Assembly (NCBI GenBank): GCA_025934915.1
Contig: JAICWG010000011.1
Coordinates: forward strand, 1 to 52,762
Direction of reading: 5' to 3'
DNA length: 52,762 bases
DNA from: Nitrospira sp.
Lineage (GTDB): Bacteria > Nitrospirota > Nitrospiria > Nitrospirales > Nitrospiraceae
A model generated the notes under the pieces. The model was given only the letters and a program-made list of their open reading frames with translations. It did no database searches and was not told the DNA's origin. Position numbers and translations under genes: made by a program. The stretch's first letter is position 1. Each line of letters starts with the position of its first letter. Below, in pieces: positions 44,245 through 52,762 of the stretch.

Positions 44245-46782
44245 CTAAGTCCAGGCCGGAGTGAGGTCGCCATTTGCATCCCGCCAGTGGGGGGTCCAGG
44301 CGAGGATCACAAGTTTGACGGCAATGTTGGCCTTGGTAGGTTTGATGGAGATGGTTTCAAGCTTTTCATTCAGTGGGTCGGTTGTCGCAGCGAGGGCGTC
44401 GCTCTCGGATTTAAATTGCGCTTCGAGATCGGCCAGCTGCTGTTGGAGAGCTGCGACATTTTCTTCTGCCACCCCGACATCTTTAGACTCCTTCATGACA
44501 CGGCTGGCACTCCGAATGGCGGTTGTGGCACGGCCGATGTTCGAGGCACTGATCGCCTTCCGTCCGAGAAACGCTCCGAGGATAGAGGCGCCGACGGAAA
44601 TCGCCGCCTGCATCTGACTCGAACGGGATTCAGCCTGCTGTTTTTCTCTGGCTAAGTCAGCCCGTCTAATGCGCTCTTGAAGCGTCGCGATCTTCGACGC
44701 ATATTTCTGGCGAAGTGTCTCGACGCCCTTATCGCGCTGTTCTCGCCCGGTCTGCTGCAACCGCACTCGGAAATCGCGCTCGGACTCCCCTGGTTTTGAC
44801 GCTTCCTTGGTGCTGGGACTCCTGAACAACTCCACCTTCTGTGTCCGAAAGAGCCAGCCACCGAACTCCTTGGTCCAATCGTCATAGCTCTTGGCCTTGC
44901 CGGCGCTTGCCGGCAAGGCCAGAAATTGCCCGCCCTTTTCAGGATCTCGTTCCAAATCGGCCACCACCAAGTCCGTCGCAGACGCCCTGTCCCAGTCGAC
45001 GACCACGACACCATCTGCGAGAGGCGTCAGTACGGTCATGTCCTGCGTACTGTCGGCTCCACTTTTCGCATCGGAGAAACGGATCTGCGATGAACCCAAT
45101 AGCATCGGGGCATAGACCAATTCGCTTTCCTCCGGCTTGCTACCGCGCAACGGCACAAAGTGCTGCGGCACATCCGGAGGCAGGATAGGACGGGATTTCA
45201 GTGCTGAGGACTGAGTGCTGAGTGGTGAGCGCGAGGTTCCAGGCGTTTCACCTTTCGCCTTTACCGTTTCACTTCTCACTGGCGCCATCAACGCTTTGAT
45301 CTGTGCCCTTGTGAGAGGACCGCGTAAATAGGAGAGACACCATCGCGTCTCAAAGACGACCGGTTCGTCCTCGTGCACATTGTTCATGAGAAAGATGCGA
45401 TTGCCGAGGCCCGCCAGCGTTTGCTCCATACGACCACAGTCAAACCTCTTCCCCGCGTTGGTGGAGGCTCCTTCAAGTCCTTCCAGGACACGGGCCTTGT
45501 CTCGTTCAGTCTGCAGGCGACCAATGAACCAGGTACCGGTGTTGGCCAAGCCCTTGTAGTCGAGATCCACCGGGTTTTGCGTGGCAAGCACGACACCGAG
45601 TCCGAATGCGCGAGCCTGCTTGAGCAAGGTCATCAGCGGAAGCTTCGAAGGAGGATTGGCTACCGGTGGGAAATAGCCGAAGATCTCATCCATGTAGAGG
45701 AGCGCTCGCAGGCTGGTGGTACCCGACTGCGCTCTCATCCACCCGACCATTTGACTGAGTAATAGCGTCACAAAGAACATGCGCTCGGCATCGCTGAGAT
45801 GCGCGATGGAAAAGATCGCCAGCCGTGGCTTGCCCGACGGACTGTAGAGGAGCTGTTGAATGTCCAGAGCTTCGCCTTCAAGCCATGCCTGAAAACCGGG
45901 GGCAGCGAGCAGATTGTTCAACTTCATGGCCAGTGCAAAGCGATCTTTCGAGGGAAAGAAGGAATCCACATCCATCACGCCGATCTGCGAGACCGGAGGG
46001 GATTGAATGGCTTGGATCAATGCCGCGAGATCAAGATCTTCTTCATTTTTCCAGGTGTGATCAAGAATGGTGGACAGGAGAATGTGCTCGCGGCTTTGGA
46101 TCGGATCGGCCTCAATGCCAAGCAACCCGAGCAGACTCGTGACCGTCGTGCTGATACGCTCGCGCAATAGCTCTGCATCTTCACGCACATCGGCAGCCGG
46201 CGCGGCGAACGACTTGAGAATGGAGACCGGTAATCCCGCGTTGCTGCCTGGCGTGTAAATGGCGACGTCCGCTGCGTCCCGCAGTCGCTGAATGCGCGCC
46301 CCGTCCTGTTGCCAACCAGCCAAACCCTTCGCCCACAATTCAGCTTGAGCCTTGGCATAGTCGGCCGACGACAAACCCTTTTTACGCGCATCGTCCTCGT
46401 TGATCCAAGGCTGAAAGTCTTCTCCCTTGAGAGATGGAAACGTCAACATCAAATTGCCGAGATCGCCCTTCGGATCGATAATGATCGCCGGAATGCTGTC
46501 GATGGCGGCTTCTTCGAGAAGCGCCAGACACAGGCCGGTCTTTCCGCTGCCGGTCATGCCGACGCAGACGGCGTGAGTCACCAGATCTTTCGAGTCGTAC
46601 AGGAGCCATCCCGGCTTGGCCTGTTTCGTGGCGAAATCATACGGCCGTCCCAGATAAAAGACGCCGAGCTTTTCGAAATCCCCGGCGATGGATGGGACTG
46701 ACGCGGGTGCGGATAACGGCGTGGATTTCTTCGCAGCACCCTCGGCCTTCGCACTCAAGTCAGTCTTCTTCGCCTTTGGCAT
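44245..46782 (-). CDS. HerA-like ATP-binding protein (DUF87/DUF853-type P-loop ATPase)
   Basis: 845 residues. Walker A G75-MTGSGKT (75-82), IIIDPKGDLGNL (a HerA/FtsK-type strand), Walker B with D365-E366 in LLYMDEIFGYFPP, and ATQNPVDLDYKGL as sensor region. Related proteins are hexameric DNA translocases or ATP-dependent assembly factors; the substrate is unknown. After the ATPase core a Lys/Ser/Thr-rich linker (about 502-528) is encoded by a heptamer array. The C-terminal part has coiled coils (about 675-720, 765-810) flanking a Gly/Ala-rich segment (SVGASILGAFLGRK). Start supported by GGGAGG 9 bases upstream. Confidence 0.85.
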   Translation of the reverse strand: MPKAKKTDLSAKAEGAAKKSTPLSAPASVPSIAGDFEKLGVFYLGRPYDFATKQAKPGWLLYDSKDLVTHAVCVGMTGSGKTGLCLALLEEAAIDSIPAIIIDPKGDLGNLMLTFPSLKGEDFQPWINEDDARKKGLSSADYAKAQAELWAKGLAGWQQDGARIQRLRDAADVAIYTPGSNAGLPVSILKSFAAPAADVREDAELLRERISTTVTSLLGLLGIEADPIQSREHILLSTILDHTWKNEEDLDLAALIQAIQSPPVSQIGVMDVDSFFPSKDRFALAMKLNNLLAAPGFQAWLEGEALDIQQLLYSPSGKPRLAIFSIAHLSDAERMFFVTLLLSQMVGWMRAQSGTTSLRALLYMDEIFGYFPPVANPPSKLPLMTLLKQARAFGLGVVLATQNPVDLDYKGLANTGTWFIGRLQTERDKARVLEGLEGASTNAGKRFDCGRMEQTLAGLGNRIFLMNNVHEDEPVVFETRWCLSYLRGPLTRAQIKALMAPVRSETVKAKGETPGTSRSPLSTQSSALKSRPILPPDVPQHFVPLRGSKPEESELVYAPMLLGSSQIRFSDAKSGADSTQDMTVLTPLADGVVVVDWDRASATDLVVADLERDPEKGGQFLALPASAGKAKSYDDWTKEFGGWLFRTQKVELFRSPSTKEASKPGESERDFRVRLQQTGREQRDKGVETLRQKYASKIATLQERIRRADLAREKQQAESRSSQMQAAISVGASILGAFLGRKAISASNIGRATTAIRSASRVMKESKDVGVAEENVAALQQQLADLEAQFKSESDALAATTDPLNEKLETISIKPTKANIAVKLVILAWTPHWRDANGDLTPAWT
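45200..45279. repeat. Degenerate heptamer array inside the HerA-like gene
   Basis: On the + strand AGTGCTG AGGACTG AGTGCTG AGTGGTG, followed by CGTTTCA/CCTTTCG/CGTTTCA-type units. It encodes the low-complexity linker read on the other strand as SETVKAKGETPGTSRSPLST. The frame remains open, so the repeat has been accepted in a coding sequence. Confidence 0.6.
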
Positions 46783-47155
46783 TCCAATGCCTCCCTTCGC
46801 TCAACGAGCGGGATGAATTGGGCGGTATTGTAGTGACCTAAAAGAAGAGCTGCAAGCGGGCGTGGAACGATCAACCGGAATGACTATGAGTCCATAAATT
46901 GTGGGCGAGAGACAAGGCGTTCTTCACTCCGACGACCATCACCATTCTTTGAAAATGACGAACACCGCTGCGAAAGCCCGCTGAACCTTTAATTTAGTAG
47001 GGATAGGCTCGTTTATTTGAGACGGGGAAACCAGAGGTATTAGAAAGAAAGGCTGACAAGTTGTCCTTGCCGACGACTGCCATTCTGGATCGGCTGCTCC
47101 ACCACTCGATCACTGTCACTATCAAAGGAGAGCACTAGATGATGCCCATGAGTGG
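46783..47155. other. Intergenic region without recognisable gene
   Basis: 373 bases between the HerA-like gene (minus) and the Sel1-repeat gene (minus). AAAGGAG at about 47124 precedes ATG ATG at 47140, but the frame stops after six codons (MMPMSG), possibly the start of a deleted gene. Nothing else was recognised. Confidence 0.4.
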
Positions 47156-47509
47156 TTAGCATCCTAGAGAGGGGCGCGATATTTCCTGTTTCTCTTGGAT
47201 CTGGCTCAGTTCAGCCTCAATTTCGGCCACCCTCTCGGCTGCTTGCTGATGACCCCCTTGCGCCGCGAGCCTGTAAAACGAGAGGGCCTTCTTCAGATCC
47301 TTTAGCCCGCCCAAACGGCCAGATTCAAGAGCTTTCCCTACTCGGTACGCAGCTTCGGCATCTCCATCTTCGGCTTTCTCTGAGTCGGACGCATAGTCCT
47401 GGGCTGCTTGAGGATTCACTGGCCATTGCATCTGTGCCCTCACGTTACAGAGACCTCCGACCATTAAAGCGTATAACGCCACAAACGTGATCGTCTTAAC
47501 GTTTGTCAT
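47156..47509 (-). CDS. Small secreted Sel1-repeat protein
   Basis: 117 residues from ATG 47509 (GGAGG about 7 bases upstream). N-terminal signal peptide MTNVKTITFVALYALMVGG with a likely cut after VRAQ. One to two Sel1/TPR-like repeats (DAEAAYRVGKALESG, DLKKALSFYRLAAQGGH) and a Glu-rich helix at the end. Such proteins mediate protein contacts in the periplasm; partner unknown. A longer start at 47545 is less likely. Confidence 0.7.
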   Translation of the reverse strand: MTNVKTITFVALYALMVGGLCNVRAQMQWPVNPQAAQDYASDSEKAEDGDAEAAYRVGKALESGRLGGLKDLKKALSFYRLAAQGGHQQAAERVAEIEAELSQIQEKQEISRPSLGC

Positions 47510-47566
47510 GGCAGCCTCCATAGTTGTTGTAGAAAATTCAAACACGCATCATTTGTTTATTCAAGA

Positions 47567-47631
47567 CACTGGTAAAATTTGTCTTATTCGTTGCGAACAT
47601 TGCTGTGGAAAACATTCAAACTTTACCAGTG
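47567..47631. repeat. 65-bp element with 15-bp terminal inverted repeats
   Basis: CACTGGTAAAATTTG (47567-47581) and CAAACTTTACCAGTG (47617-47631) pair at 14 of 15 positions. TTTATTCAA occurs just outside on both sides (about 47556 and 47633). This may be a tiny MITE or a long hairpin. The whole gap 47510-48014 is AT-richer than its surroundings and no gene is recognised in it; an open frame at 47794-48000 resembles nothing known. Confidence 0.5.
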
Positions 47632-48014
47632 CTTTATTCAAACCCACTGATATCCGATTGCAGATAGCAAGTAAGGCGGGCGAGCTTTTGAACAATAGCT
47701 TGCGGGATTGTTTTTCGGTGTGCCGGAAAGCCAAGTGTCAGTGGAGGTGGAGAGGATTGAGCTTTCGGGAGTCGTCATGGCGGAAGCGGCGAGATGCAGC
47801 TGAAGAAGGTGCCTCGAGCGACGGCATGCGATTCGTATCGCGCTTTAGAATCATCCGCGACCAACATCGATCCCTCTCTATCTCTACTCACGGAGCAGGA
47901 CGGCTGGGTCGTCCTGCACTGCGCGCATGCAACGAGCACCGCCTGTTTTGATCACAATCTAATCGAACTTGCGTGCGCGTGGCGCGAGCACGAAGGATGA
48001 TCAGCCGGCCCGCT

Positions 48015-50522
48015 CTAAACCCCCGCCTCTTTCAACACCTGCCCCGTATATGACCGCTTCGCCTTCGCAATCTCTCTCGGTGGTCCTTCCGCAACGATCT
48101 CGCCGCCTCGATCGCCACCTTCAGGCCCTAGATCGATGATCCAATCCGCGTTCTTGATCACATCAAGATTGTGTTCAATCACCAGCACCGTGTTTCCAGC
48201 CTCGACGAGTCGATCCAGCACATCCAGCAACCGCTGGACGTCGGCAAAATGCAGACCGGTCGTCGGCTCATCGAGGATGTACATCGTGCGCCCGGTTGCG
48301 CGTTTGGAAAGCTCGCGTGACAGCTTTACTCGTTGCGCTTCGCCGCCGGAGAGCGTCGTCGCCGATTGCCCAAGCTTCACATAGTGCAAACCGACATCGT
48401 GCAATGTCTGGAGCTTCGCCTTGATCAACGGAATGTGCTCAAAAAACTCCAATGCATCGTCCACCGTCATGTTGAGTACATCGGCGATGCTTTTGCCTTT
48501 ATGAAGAATCTCGAGCGTCTCTCGGTTGTAACGCTGTCCCTTGCACACCTCGCAGGTCACATAGACATCCGGCAGGAAATGCATCTCGATCTTGATGAGT
48601 CCATCGCCTTGACAAGCCTCGCACCGTCCCCCTTTTACGTTGAAGCTGTACCGCCCCGGCTTATAGCCACGAACGCGTGACTCCGGGAGATTCGAATAAA
48701 GATCGCGGATGTAACCGAACAAGCCGGTATAGGTGGCGGGGTTCGACCGAGGCGTGCGGCCGATCGGCGATTGATCGATGTCGATCACTTTGTCGAGCGC
48801 ATCGACTCCTCTCAATTCTTTGCACCCATCGATTTTCGGCTTCTTGTGATAGAGCAACTGGGAGAGCGAGTGAAAGAGCACTTCCAACACCAAGGTGCTC
48901 TTGCCCGACCCCGATACGCCGGTCACGCATGTCATCAGGCCTAGCGGGATTCGCGCCGTCAGGTTTTTTAGGTTATGTTTCTGTGCCCCGACTATAAAAA
49001 GCATACCTCTGGGCTTTCGCCGGCGTTGCGGCACGGACACAGTCTGCGCACCGCGCAGGTATTGGCCCGTCAGCGAGTTGGGATCGCCCATGATCTGTTG
49101 AGGCGTCCCTTGCGCGATGACATGCCCACCATGCGAGCCGGCGCCGGGCCCCATGTCGAGAAGATGATCGGCGGCCTGCATCGTCTCGGCATCATGTTCG
49201 ACGACCACCACCGTGTTGCCCAGATCTCTCAATCTGAGCAATGTCTGCAGCAACCGGCGATTGTCGCGCTGATGCAGACCAATGGATGGTTCATCGAGGA
49301 TATACAACACGCCGACCAGGCCGGACCCGATCTGCGTAGCCAATCTGATGCGTTGCCCTTCGCCCCCGGATAAGGTCGCCGCAGCCCGATCGAGCGTCAG
49401 ATAGTCCAGGCCCACATTGACGAGAAAACCCAACCGTTCACGAATCTCTTTCAGGATCCGATGCGCGATGACCAGTTCCCGATCGGTAAATTTCAGCGAC
49501 AGAAAAAAATCCGCCGCCGCGCGAACCGAAAGGCTGGTCACTTCAGCGATCGACTGTTTGGCTAATTTAATCGACAAACTTTCCGGCCTCAGCCTTGCCC
49601 CATGGCAGACCTGACAGGGTTCCAATAGCGTGAAATCCTCTTCCTCCTGATCGCCCGGCGTCATGGCATAGCCGATACCGTCGCAAGCTGGACAAGCTCC
49701 GTGCGGGCTATTAAACGAGAACACACGAGGCGTGATTTCCGGGTAACTCACACCGCAATTGATACAGGCCAGCTTGTCGCTATAGAGCCTCGTTCGAGCG
49801 TCTTCCGTGAGGACCCCGACCAACCCCCCGGTCAGCTTGACCGACGTTTCAACGGAATCCGCCAACCGGCGCATGAGCGCATCGCCGGATTTCATCACCA
49901 GCCGATCGACGATGATTTCGATCGTGTGTTTCTTCTGTTTATCAAGGGCAATGTCTTCACCCAGATCGACAGTTTTGCCATCGACGCGAGCGCGGACATA
50001 ACCCGCCTTTCGCATCTCCAGCAGTTCCTTCCGGTATTCACCCTTTCGCCCACGCACGATCGGGGCCAGAATCTGGAACTTCTCCCCTTCAGGCAGGGAG
50101 GCAATGGCATCGACCATTTGCTGGACTGTCTGTGCGGTGATCTCCTCTCCACATTGGAAGCAATAGGGACGCCCGACGCGGGCAAAGAGCAGCCGGAGAT
50201 AGTCGTAAATCTCCGTCACGGTCCCGACGGTGGAACGGGGATTGTGGCTCGTGCTCTTCTGCTCGATGGAGATGGCGGGAGACAGGCCTTCGATCGAATC
50301 GACATCCGGCTTGCCCATCTGTTCGAGGAACTGCCGGGCATAGGCAGACAGCGATTCGACGTACCGCCGTTGCCCTTCTGCATAGATGGTGTCGAAGGCT
50401 AGCGAGGACTTGCCCGACCCGCTCAAACCGGTGATGACGACCAGCTTGTCGCGAGGAATTTCGACGTCGATATTCTTAAGATTGTGCTCTCGCGCGCCCT
50501 TGATGATGATGGAGTTTCCCAT
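48015..50522 (-). CDS. uvrA: UvrABC excision repair ATPase subunit A, lacking the insertion domain
   Basis: Damage-recognition ATPase of nucleotide excision repair. 835 residues against about 940 in most bacteria. Walker A motifs GLSGSGKSS (32-40) and GVSGSGKST, signatures [12 protein letters not shown] and [12 protein letters not shown], and both Walker B regions ([22 protein letters not shown]) are present. Zinc cysteines are C121/C124 with C253/C256, C277/C280 with C303/C306, and a C-terminal module ([15 protein letters not shown]). Only 22 residues separate C280 from C303, where other UvrA proteins have about 100 (the insertion domain). Start near a perfect -10 box, with almost no leader. 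Confidence 0.95.
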   Translation of the reverse strand: MGNSIIIKGAREHNLKNIDVEIPRDKLVVITGLSGSGKSSLAFDTIYAEGQRRYVESLSAYARQFLEQMGKPDVDSIEGLSPAISIEQKSTSHNPRSTVGTVTEIYDYLRLLFARVGRPYCFQCGEEITAQTVQQMVDAIASLPEGEKFQILAPIVRGRKGEYRKELLEMRKAGYVRARVDGKTVDLGEDIALDKQKKHTIEIIVDRLVMKSGDALMRRLADSVETSVKLTGGLVGVLTEDARTRLYSDKLACINCGVSYPEITPRVFSFNSPHGACPACDGIGYAMTPGDQEEEDFTLLEPCQVCHGARLRPESLSIKLAKQSIAEVTSLSVRAAADFFLSLKFTDRELVIAHRILKEIRERLGFLVNVGLDYLTLDRAAATLSGGEGQRIRLATQIGSGLVGVLYILDEPSIGLHQRDNRRLLQTLLRLRDLGNTVVVVEHDAETMQAADHLLDMGPGAGSHGGHVIAQGTPQQIMGDPNSLTGQYLRGAQTVSVPQRRRKPRGMLFIVGAQKHNLKNLTARIPLGLMTCVTGVSGSGKSTLVLEVLFHSLSQLLYHKKPKIDGCKELRGVDALDKVIDIDQSPIGRTPRSNPATYTGLFGYIRDLYSNLPESRVRGYKPGRYSFNVKGGRCEACQGDGLIKIEMHFLPDVYVTCEVCKGQRYNRETLEILHKGKSIADVLNMTVDDALEFFEHIPLIKAKLQTLHDVGLHYVKLGQSATTLSGGEAQRVKLSRELSKRATGRTMYILDEPTTGLHFADVQRLLDVLDRLVEAGNTVLVIEHNLDVIKNADWIIDLGPEGGDRGGEIVAEGPPREIAKAKRSYTGQVLKEAGV

Positions 50523-50531
50523 AAGCGTTGG

Positions 50532-50537
50532 ATTATA
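50532..50537 (-). promoter_or_regulatory. uvrA: -10 box of uvrA
   Basis: TATAAT on the minus strand, a perfect match. A transcript start about 7 bases downstream would lie at about 50525, three bases before the uvrA ATG (50522). No ribosome binding site is visible, so uvrA would be translated from a nearly leaderless mRNA. The -35 is poor and overlaps the promoter on the other strand. Confidence 0.45.
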
Positions 50538-50555
50538 CCATTGAGCCGAAGAATC

Positions 50556-50584
50556 TTGACACTCGCCAAGCGCACGCCTAATAT
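50556..50584 (+). promoter_or_regulatory. Sigma-70 promoter of the toxin-antitoxin pair
   Basis: TTGACA (50556-50561, perfect) and TAATAT (50579-50584) with a 17-base spacer. The expected start near 50591 leaves a 16-base leader that contains GAGAGG (50595-50600) six bases before ATG 50607. One of the clearest promoters in the window. It overlaps the region used by the divergent uvrA promoter. Confidence 0.75.
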
Positions 50585-50606
50585 ACGCATGGTTGAGAGG
50601 TCCTAC

Positions 50607-50876
50607 ATGGGAAAATATGCGCTGCGCAAAGAGAAGTGGACGCTGTCATTTGACCCCGGCTTGAAGAACCTAGTCGTGAAAGCCGCAAAACGGAGAGGTA
50701 TATACCCCGTCGCCGTCCTAGAGGGCCTCGTGCGGGAGAAATTCAATCCCTACGGACATACGGATGCAGAAGACAGCGCCGAGTATGTTGCCACGATCCG
50801 AAAGCGCGGGCGCAATCAATCCGACCAGGAATTCCTCGCTGAGATCAAGGCATGGCAAAAGTCTCAGTCCTCGTAG
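50607..50876 (+). CDS. Small protein, probable antitoxin of the PIN-domain toxin
   Basis: 89 residues ([20 protein letters not shown]...). The N-terminal half has a beta-strand then helices ([32 protein letters not shown]) resembling a ribbon-helix-helix-like DNA-binding antitoxin; the charged C-terminal half would wrap the toxin. Its 3' end overlaps the PIN gene by 25 bases, the usual antitoxin-first order. Family identity is inferred from context. ATG 50589 is an alternative start. Confidence 0.7.
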   Translation: MGKYALRKEKWTLSFDPGLKNLVVKAAKRRGIYPVAVLEGLVREKFNPYGHTDAEDSAEYVATIRKRGRNQSDQEFLAEIKAWQKSQSS

Positions 50877-51226
50877 ACACGGACGTCTTCATCGACTATT
50901 TCAACACCGGCCGCTTCTCCTCAGTCTTCGATTCTTCCCATTTTACCGTCTACTATTCCATTGTGACCAAGAAGGAATTGTTGACGAAGCTCGGTCTCCG
51001 TGAAGCCGAACGAAAAGCCATTGTTGCCGAACTGAGCCGTTGCCGGCTCATCAACCTTTCCGATTCGATTACCGCGCGATATTCCAATCTTCGCCGTCAG
51101 CACCCCTCGCTCGACAAGGCTGATGCCCTCATTGCCGCGACCGCCCTCGCCACACGTCTCCCTCTCATCACTCGAAACACGCGACACTTCCGCATCGTCA
51201 AAGACCTCGCTCTCTTCGGAGGATAG
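50852..51226 (+). CDS. PIN-domain ribonuclease toxin (VapC-like)
   Basis: 124 residues, usual VapC length. Acidic metal-binding residues: D9 in [13 protein letters not shown]42 (TKKELLTKL) and D91 (KADALIAATAL), with TRN at 107-109 near the C-terminus. VapC toxins cleave tRNA or rRNA and are neutralised by the upstream protein, which with the toxin represses its own promoter. Overlaps the antitoxin frame. Confidence 0.87.
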   Translation: MAKVSVLVDTDVFIDYFNTGRFSSVFDSSHFTVYYSIVTKKELLTKLGLREAERKAIVAELSRCRLINLSDSITARYSNLRRQHPSLDKADALIAATALATRLPLITRNTRHFRIVKDLALFGG

Positions 51227-51283
51227 TTTCAGGGTGCGATCTCGATTCACCGGCGCTTGTGGGATCTGCGGGGAGCCCGTGGA

Positions 51284-51448
51284 TGACGCAGGGTCTGCCT
51301 TCAGACGGAGGCAGGTGGCGTCGGAGTCCAGCGAATTGGCGACCACTTCGGTGAGGATGGTTTCTTCAAGCGCGCCGGGATAGGCATCGCGGAGATCTTC
51401 GAGCAAATGGTGGAGGTCAGCGCGCGTTTCGCCCAAGATGCGCTCCAA
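51284..51448 (-). pseudogene. N-terminal fragment of a GHKL (Hsp90/MutL-like) ATPase
   Basis: About 55 residues: MERILGETRADLHHLLEDLR, then EETILTEVVANSLDSDATCLRL, the helix bearing the Bergerat-fold Asn (VVANSLDSDA), ending at KADPAS. The following strand and ATP lid are missing and the frame continues as antisense of the PIN gene. The toxin-antitoxin module therefore abuts a truncated gene, suggesting insertion or deletion here. Confidence 0.55.
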
Positions 51449-51534
51449 GATCGTAGGTGAGGCCTGTCACGACTACTCCAGTATCGACAGGCCGGTCAAG
51501 CAGGCACACCGGCAAATGCCTTGGCCCCCGGCAA

Positions 51535-52239
51535 TCACAGATCCATCGAGGCCCCATTCTTCTTGAGCCATTCTTTCCGTTCCCGATACGCAGGCATGAT
51601 CTTATCCACCTCGTTCCAGAATGCCTCTGTGTGGTTCAAATGGTGGAAGTGACAAAGCTCATGCACGATGATGTAGTCGATGATGGTGGGAGGGGCCATC
51701 ATGCACTTCCAATGAAAGGCGAGGTTCCCCTTTGGGGAGCAGGAGGCCCAGCGATGACCGAGTTCTCGCACGTCTATGTGACGCGGTTTGATTCCAACCT
51801 TGGGCGCAAAGTAACGAACGCGCTCTGGAATTCGTTCCAAACCTCGTGCAAGGAAGTAGTCACGAAAGGCGGCTTTAGCTCCGGCGACTTCGCCACGATC
51901 CACTAACGCGCGACGCAGCCAAAATCATCCTCCCTTCAGCAGCAACGGCTCGTCCTGTTCCCCGGCGAGGGTCAAACGGTAAGAACGACCGAGGTAAAGG
52001 AATCCTTCCCCATTGCGATACTCGCGTAAGACTTTCGTTGCGTTCACGTCTCGCCATTCGGCCAGCGTCTTATAGATCCAATACCGCTTCGCCTCGACCA
52101 GATCCTCGATCCGTTGATTCGGAGTGGATTGCGGCACACGCACGACGACTCGCCCGTCCCGTTCGACGACAATATCAGCCGTCAATCGCCGACTTCGGAC
52201 GATCTCATAGGAAAGATCGGCTGGTCGAATAGTCCTCAT
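51535..52239 (-). pseudogene. YgjP-like (M48/DUF45) metallopeptidase with an in-frame stop
   Basis: Two halves in the same frame, separated by TGA at 51925-51927. The N-terminal half is MRTIRPADLSYEIVRSRR... to LLLKGG; the C-terminal half is FWLRRALVDRGE to VHELCHFHHLNHTEAFW with the HExxH zinc site. A CGA to TGA change (expected Arg between KGG and FWLRR) would explain the break. The start overlaps the upstream frame by ATGA. YgjP-type peptidase genes often accompany type I restriction genes, consistent with the neighbour. Confidence 0.8.
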
Positions 52240-52514
52240 GAAATTAAATCTTTGTGTCGTCTTTCCGCCAGCTTCACGATCTCGACCGCAATCCGTTCGT
52301 GTCGCTCAATCAGCGCTGGAATGTTCGACAGAAGAAGTTCCGTGTCGATATTGCCCCTAAGTTTTTTCACTTCGATCTGCTTTTTCCAAAAATCGATGAT
52401 GTCGATCGTTTCCTGCAGGATCTTCACGATGCGAGTCATGACGTGCTTCAACGACTGCCGATATTCAGCCGGAGTTCGGATGATACAAACCGATAGAGCC
52501 TGATGGCTAATGGT
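52236..52514 (-). pseudogene. 3' remnant of a probable type I restriction subunit gene (hsdR-like)
   Basis: 93 codons open from 52514 without a proper start, ending at 52236 and overlapping the YgjP start. The helical sequence EYRQSLKHVMTRIVKI, DIIDFWKKQIEVKKLRG and IERHERIAVEIVKLAERRH resembles the C-terminal end of HsdR proteins (FW...LRG..., VEL(A)xxxH). The upstream part was probably removed by the IS element that follows. The family call is by recollection of the pattern and is moderately uncertain. Confidence 0.5.
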
Positions 52515-52628
52515 TCAGCTGTGGTCTGCAAGCGGGATGGAAAGGTCGGGTCTTAATCCTACAGCATATCAACAAGGGCCTGAACCATAATTAGGTATTT
52601 TAACTGATATACTTTATGCAGGTTATAG

Positions 52629-52762
52629 CTAAGTCCACAATCGTTGATAGGTCTTGACGATAGCGTCGAGGGTGGCCTGCTCCTGATACTCCCGGCGCTT
52701 CTTCAGAGCGGCGAAGTCCTGCTTGATGGGGTTGAGGTCGGGGGAATAGGGCGCGAGGAACA
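52629..52762 (-). mobile_element. IS630-family transposase, C-terminal end (continues beyond the window)
   Basis: Reading from the window edge: FLAPYSPDLNPIKQDFAALK...LW T, stop TAG at 52631-52629. The block PYSPDLNPIE is the C-terminal DDE motif of IS630/Tc1-type transposases; here the catalytic Glu position is Lys (NPIK). The copy may therefore be inactive. The AT-richer 52549-52628 stretch should contain the element's end, but I could not identify the terminal repeat. Confidence 0.82.

Noticed and set aside
47794..48000. Possible 68-residue gene in the gap before uvrA
   Set aside because: No ribosome binding site, no recognised motif, in a repeat-bearing region; not supported.
51925..51927. 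In-frame TGA in the YgjP-like gene as selenocysteine or recoded stop
   Set aside because: No selenocysteine insertion hairpin is evident, the position expects Arg, and TGA ends many normal genes in the window. A nonsense change is simpler.
1..52762. CRISPR arrays, tRNA or rRNA genes
   Set aside because: No regularly spaced identical repeats and no tRNA-like cloverleaf or rRNA segments were recognised; the heptamer arrays lack spacers and are too short.

Overview
The window (about 58-60 % G+C by eye) looks like chromosome of a Nitrospirota bacterium, most likely a Nitrospira. This rests on the fused nuoCD inside a complete 14-subunit complex I locus, the Rieske protein type, the insertion-domain-less UvrA and an acyl-homoserine-lactone (AHL) pair next to NarL-type two-component genes. 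No rRNA, tRNA or CRISPR array was seen, so the genus assignment is an inference.

Layout. (1) 1-2900: sugar-phosphate genes (end of pgi, class I aldolase, a frameshifted rpe) and a Rieske Fe-S protein without its usual cytochrome b neighbour. (2) 2890-8394: an accessory patch with two pqiA genes and a large multi-domain sensor kinase plus two response regulators, all truncated, fused out of frame or internally deleted. A REP-like double palindrome sits inside the kinase. A promoter and a strong intrinsic terminator follow at 8482-8573. (3) 8604-25285: a MidA/NDUFAF7-like methyltransferase, then nuoA, B, CD, E, F, G, H, I, J, K, L, M, N, all on the + strand and intact. The gaps hold degenerate heptamer arrays and a 125-bp palindromic element. 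(4) 25310-32062: housekeeping genes: a YihY-type membrane protein, a site-2 protease with CBS domains, a polysaccharide deacetylase, a GNAT acetyltransferase, a glyoxalase-fold protein, a DapF homologue with Ser at the first catalytic Cys position, and uvrC. (5) 32077-42120: a signalling region. It holds a FadL-type outer-membrane porin, convergent luxR and luxI, a lux-box-like operator, two NarL-type kinase/regulator pairs, a UPF0114 membrane protein and a regulator with a non-phosphorylatable receiver. (6) 42235-43965: a second patch of decayed two-component genes. (7) 44245-50522: HerA-like ATPase, a small Sel1-repeat protein and uvrA. (8) 50556-52762: a PIN-domain toxin-antitoxin pair, a GHKL-ATPase fragment, a YgjP-type metallopeptidase gene with an in-frame stop, the 3' end of a probable hsdR and the end of an IS630-type transposase.

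How it fits together. The nuo locus encodes the proton-pumping quinone oxidoreductase, and the methyltransferase in front of it may act on its NuoD subunit. LuxI and LuxR keep all signature residues. A 20-bp ACCTG-N10-CAGGT dyad lies between luxI and the divergent kinase gene, placed so that LuxR could activate the kinase-regulator operon. Quorum sensing would then feed a two-component cascade; this is the most interesting hypothesis in the window. Broken genes are concentrated in the accessory patches, whereas the nuo and repair genes are intact. That argues for real decay or recombination there more than for random sequencing error, although single-base frameshifts such as the one in rpe need read-level confirmation.
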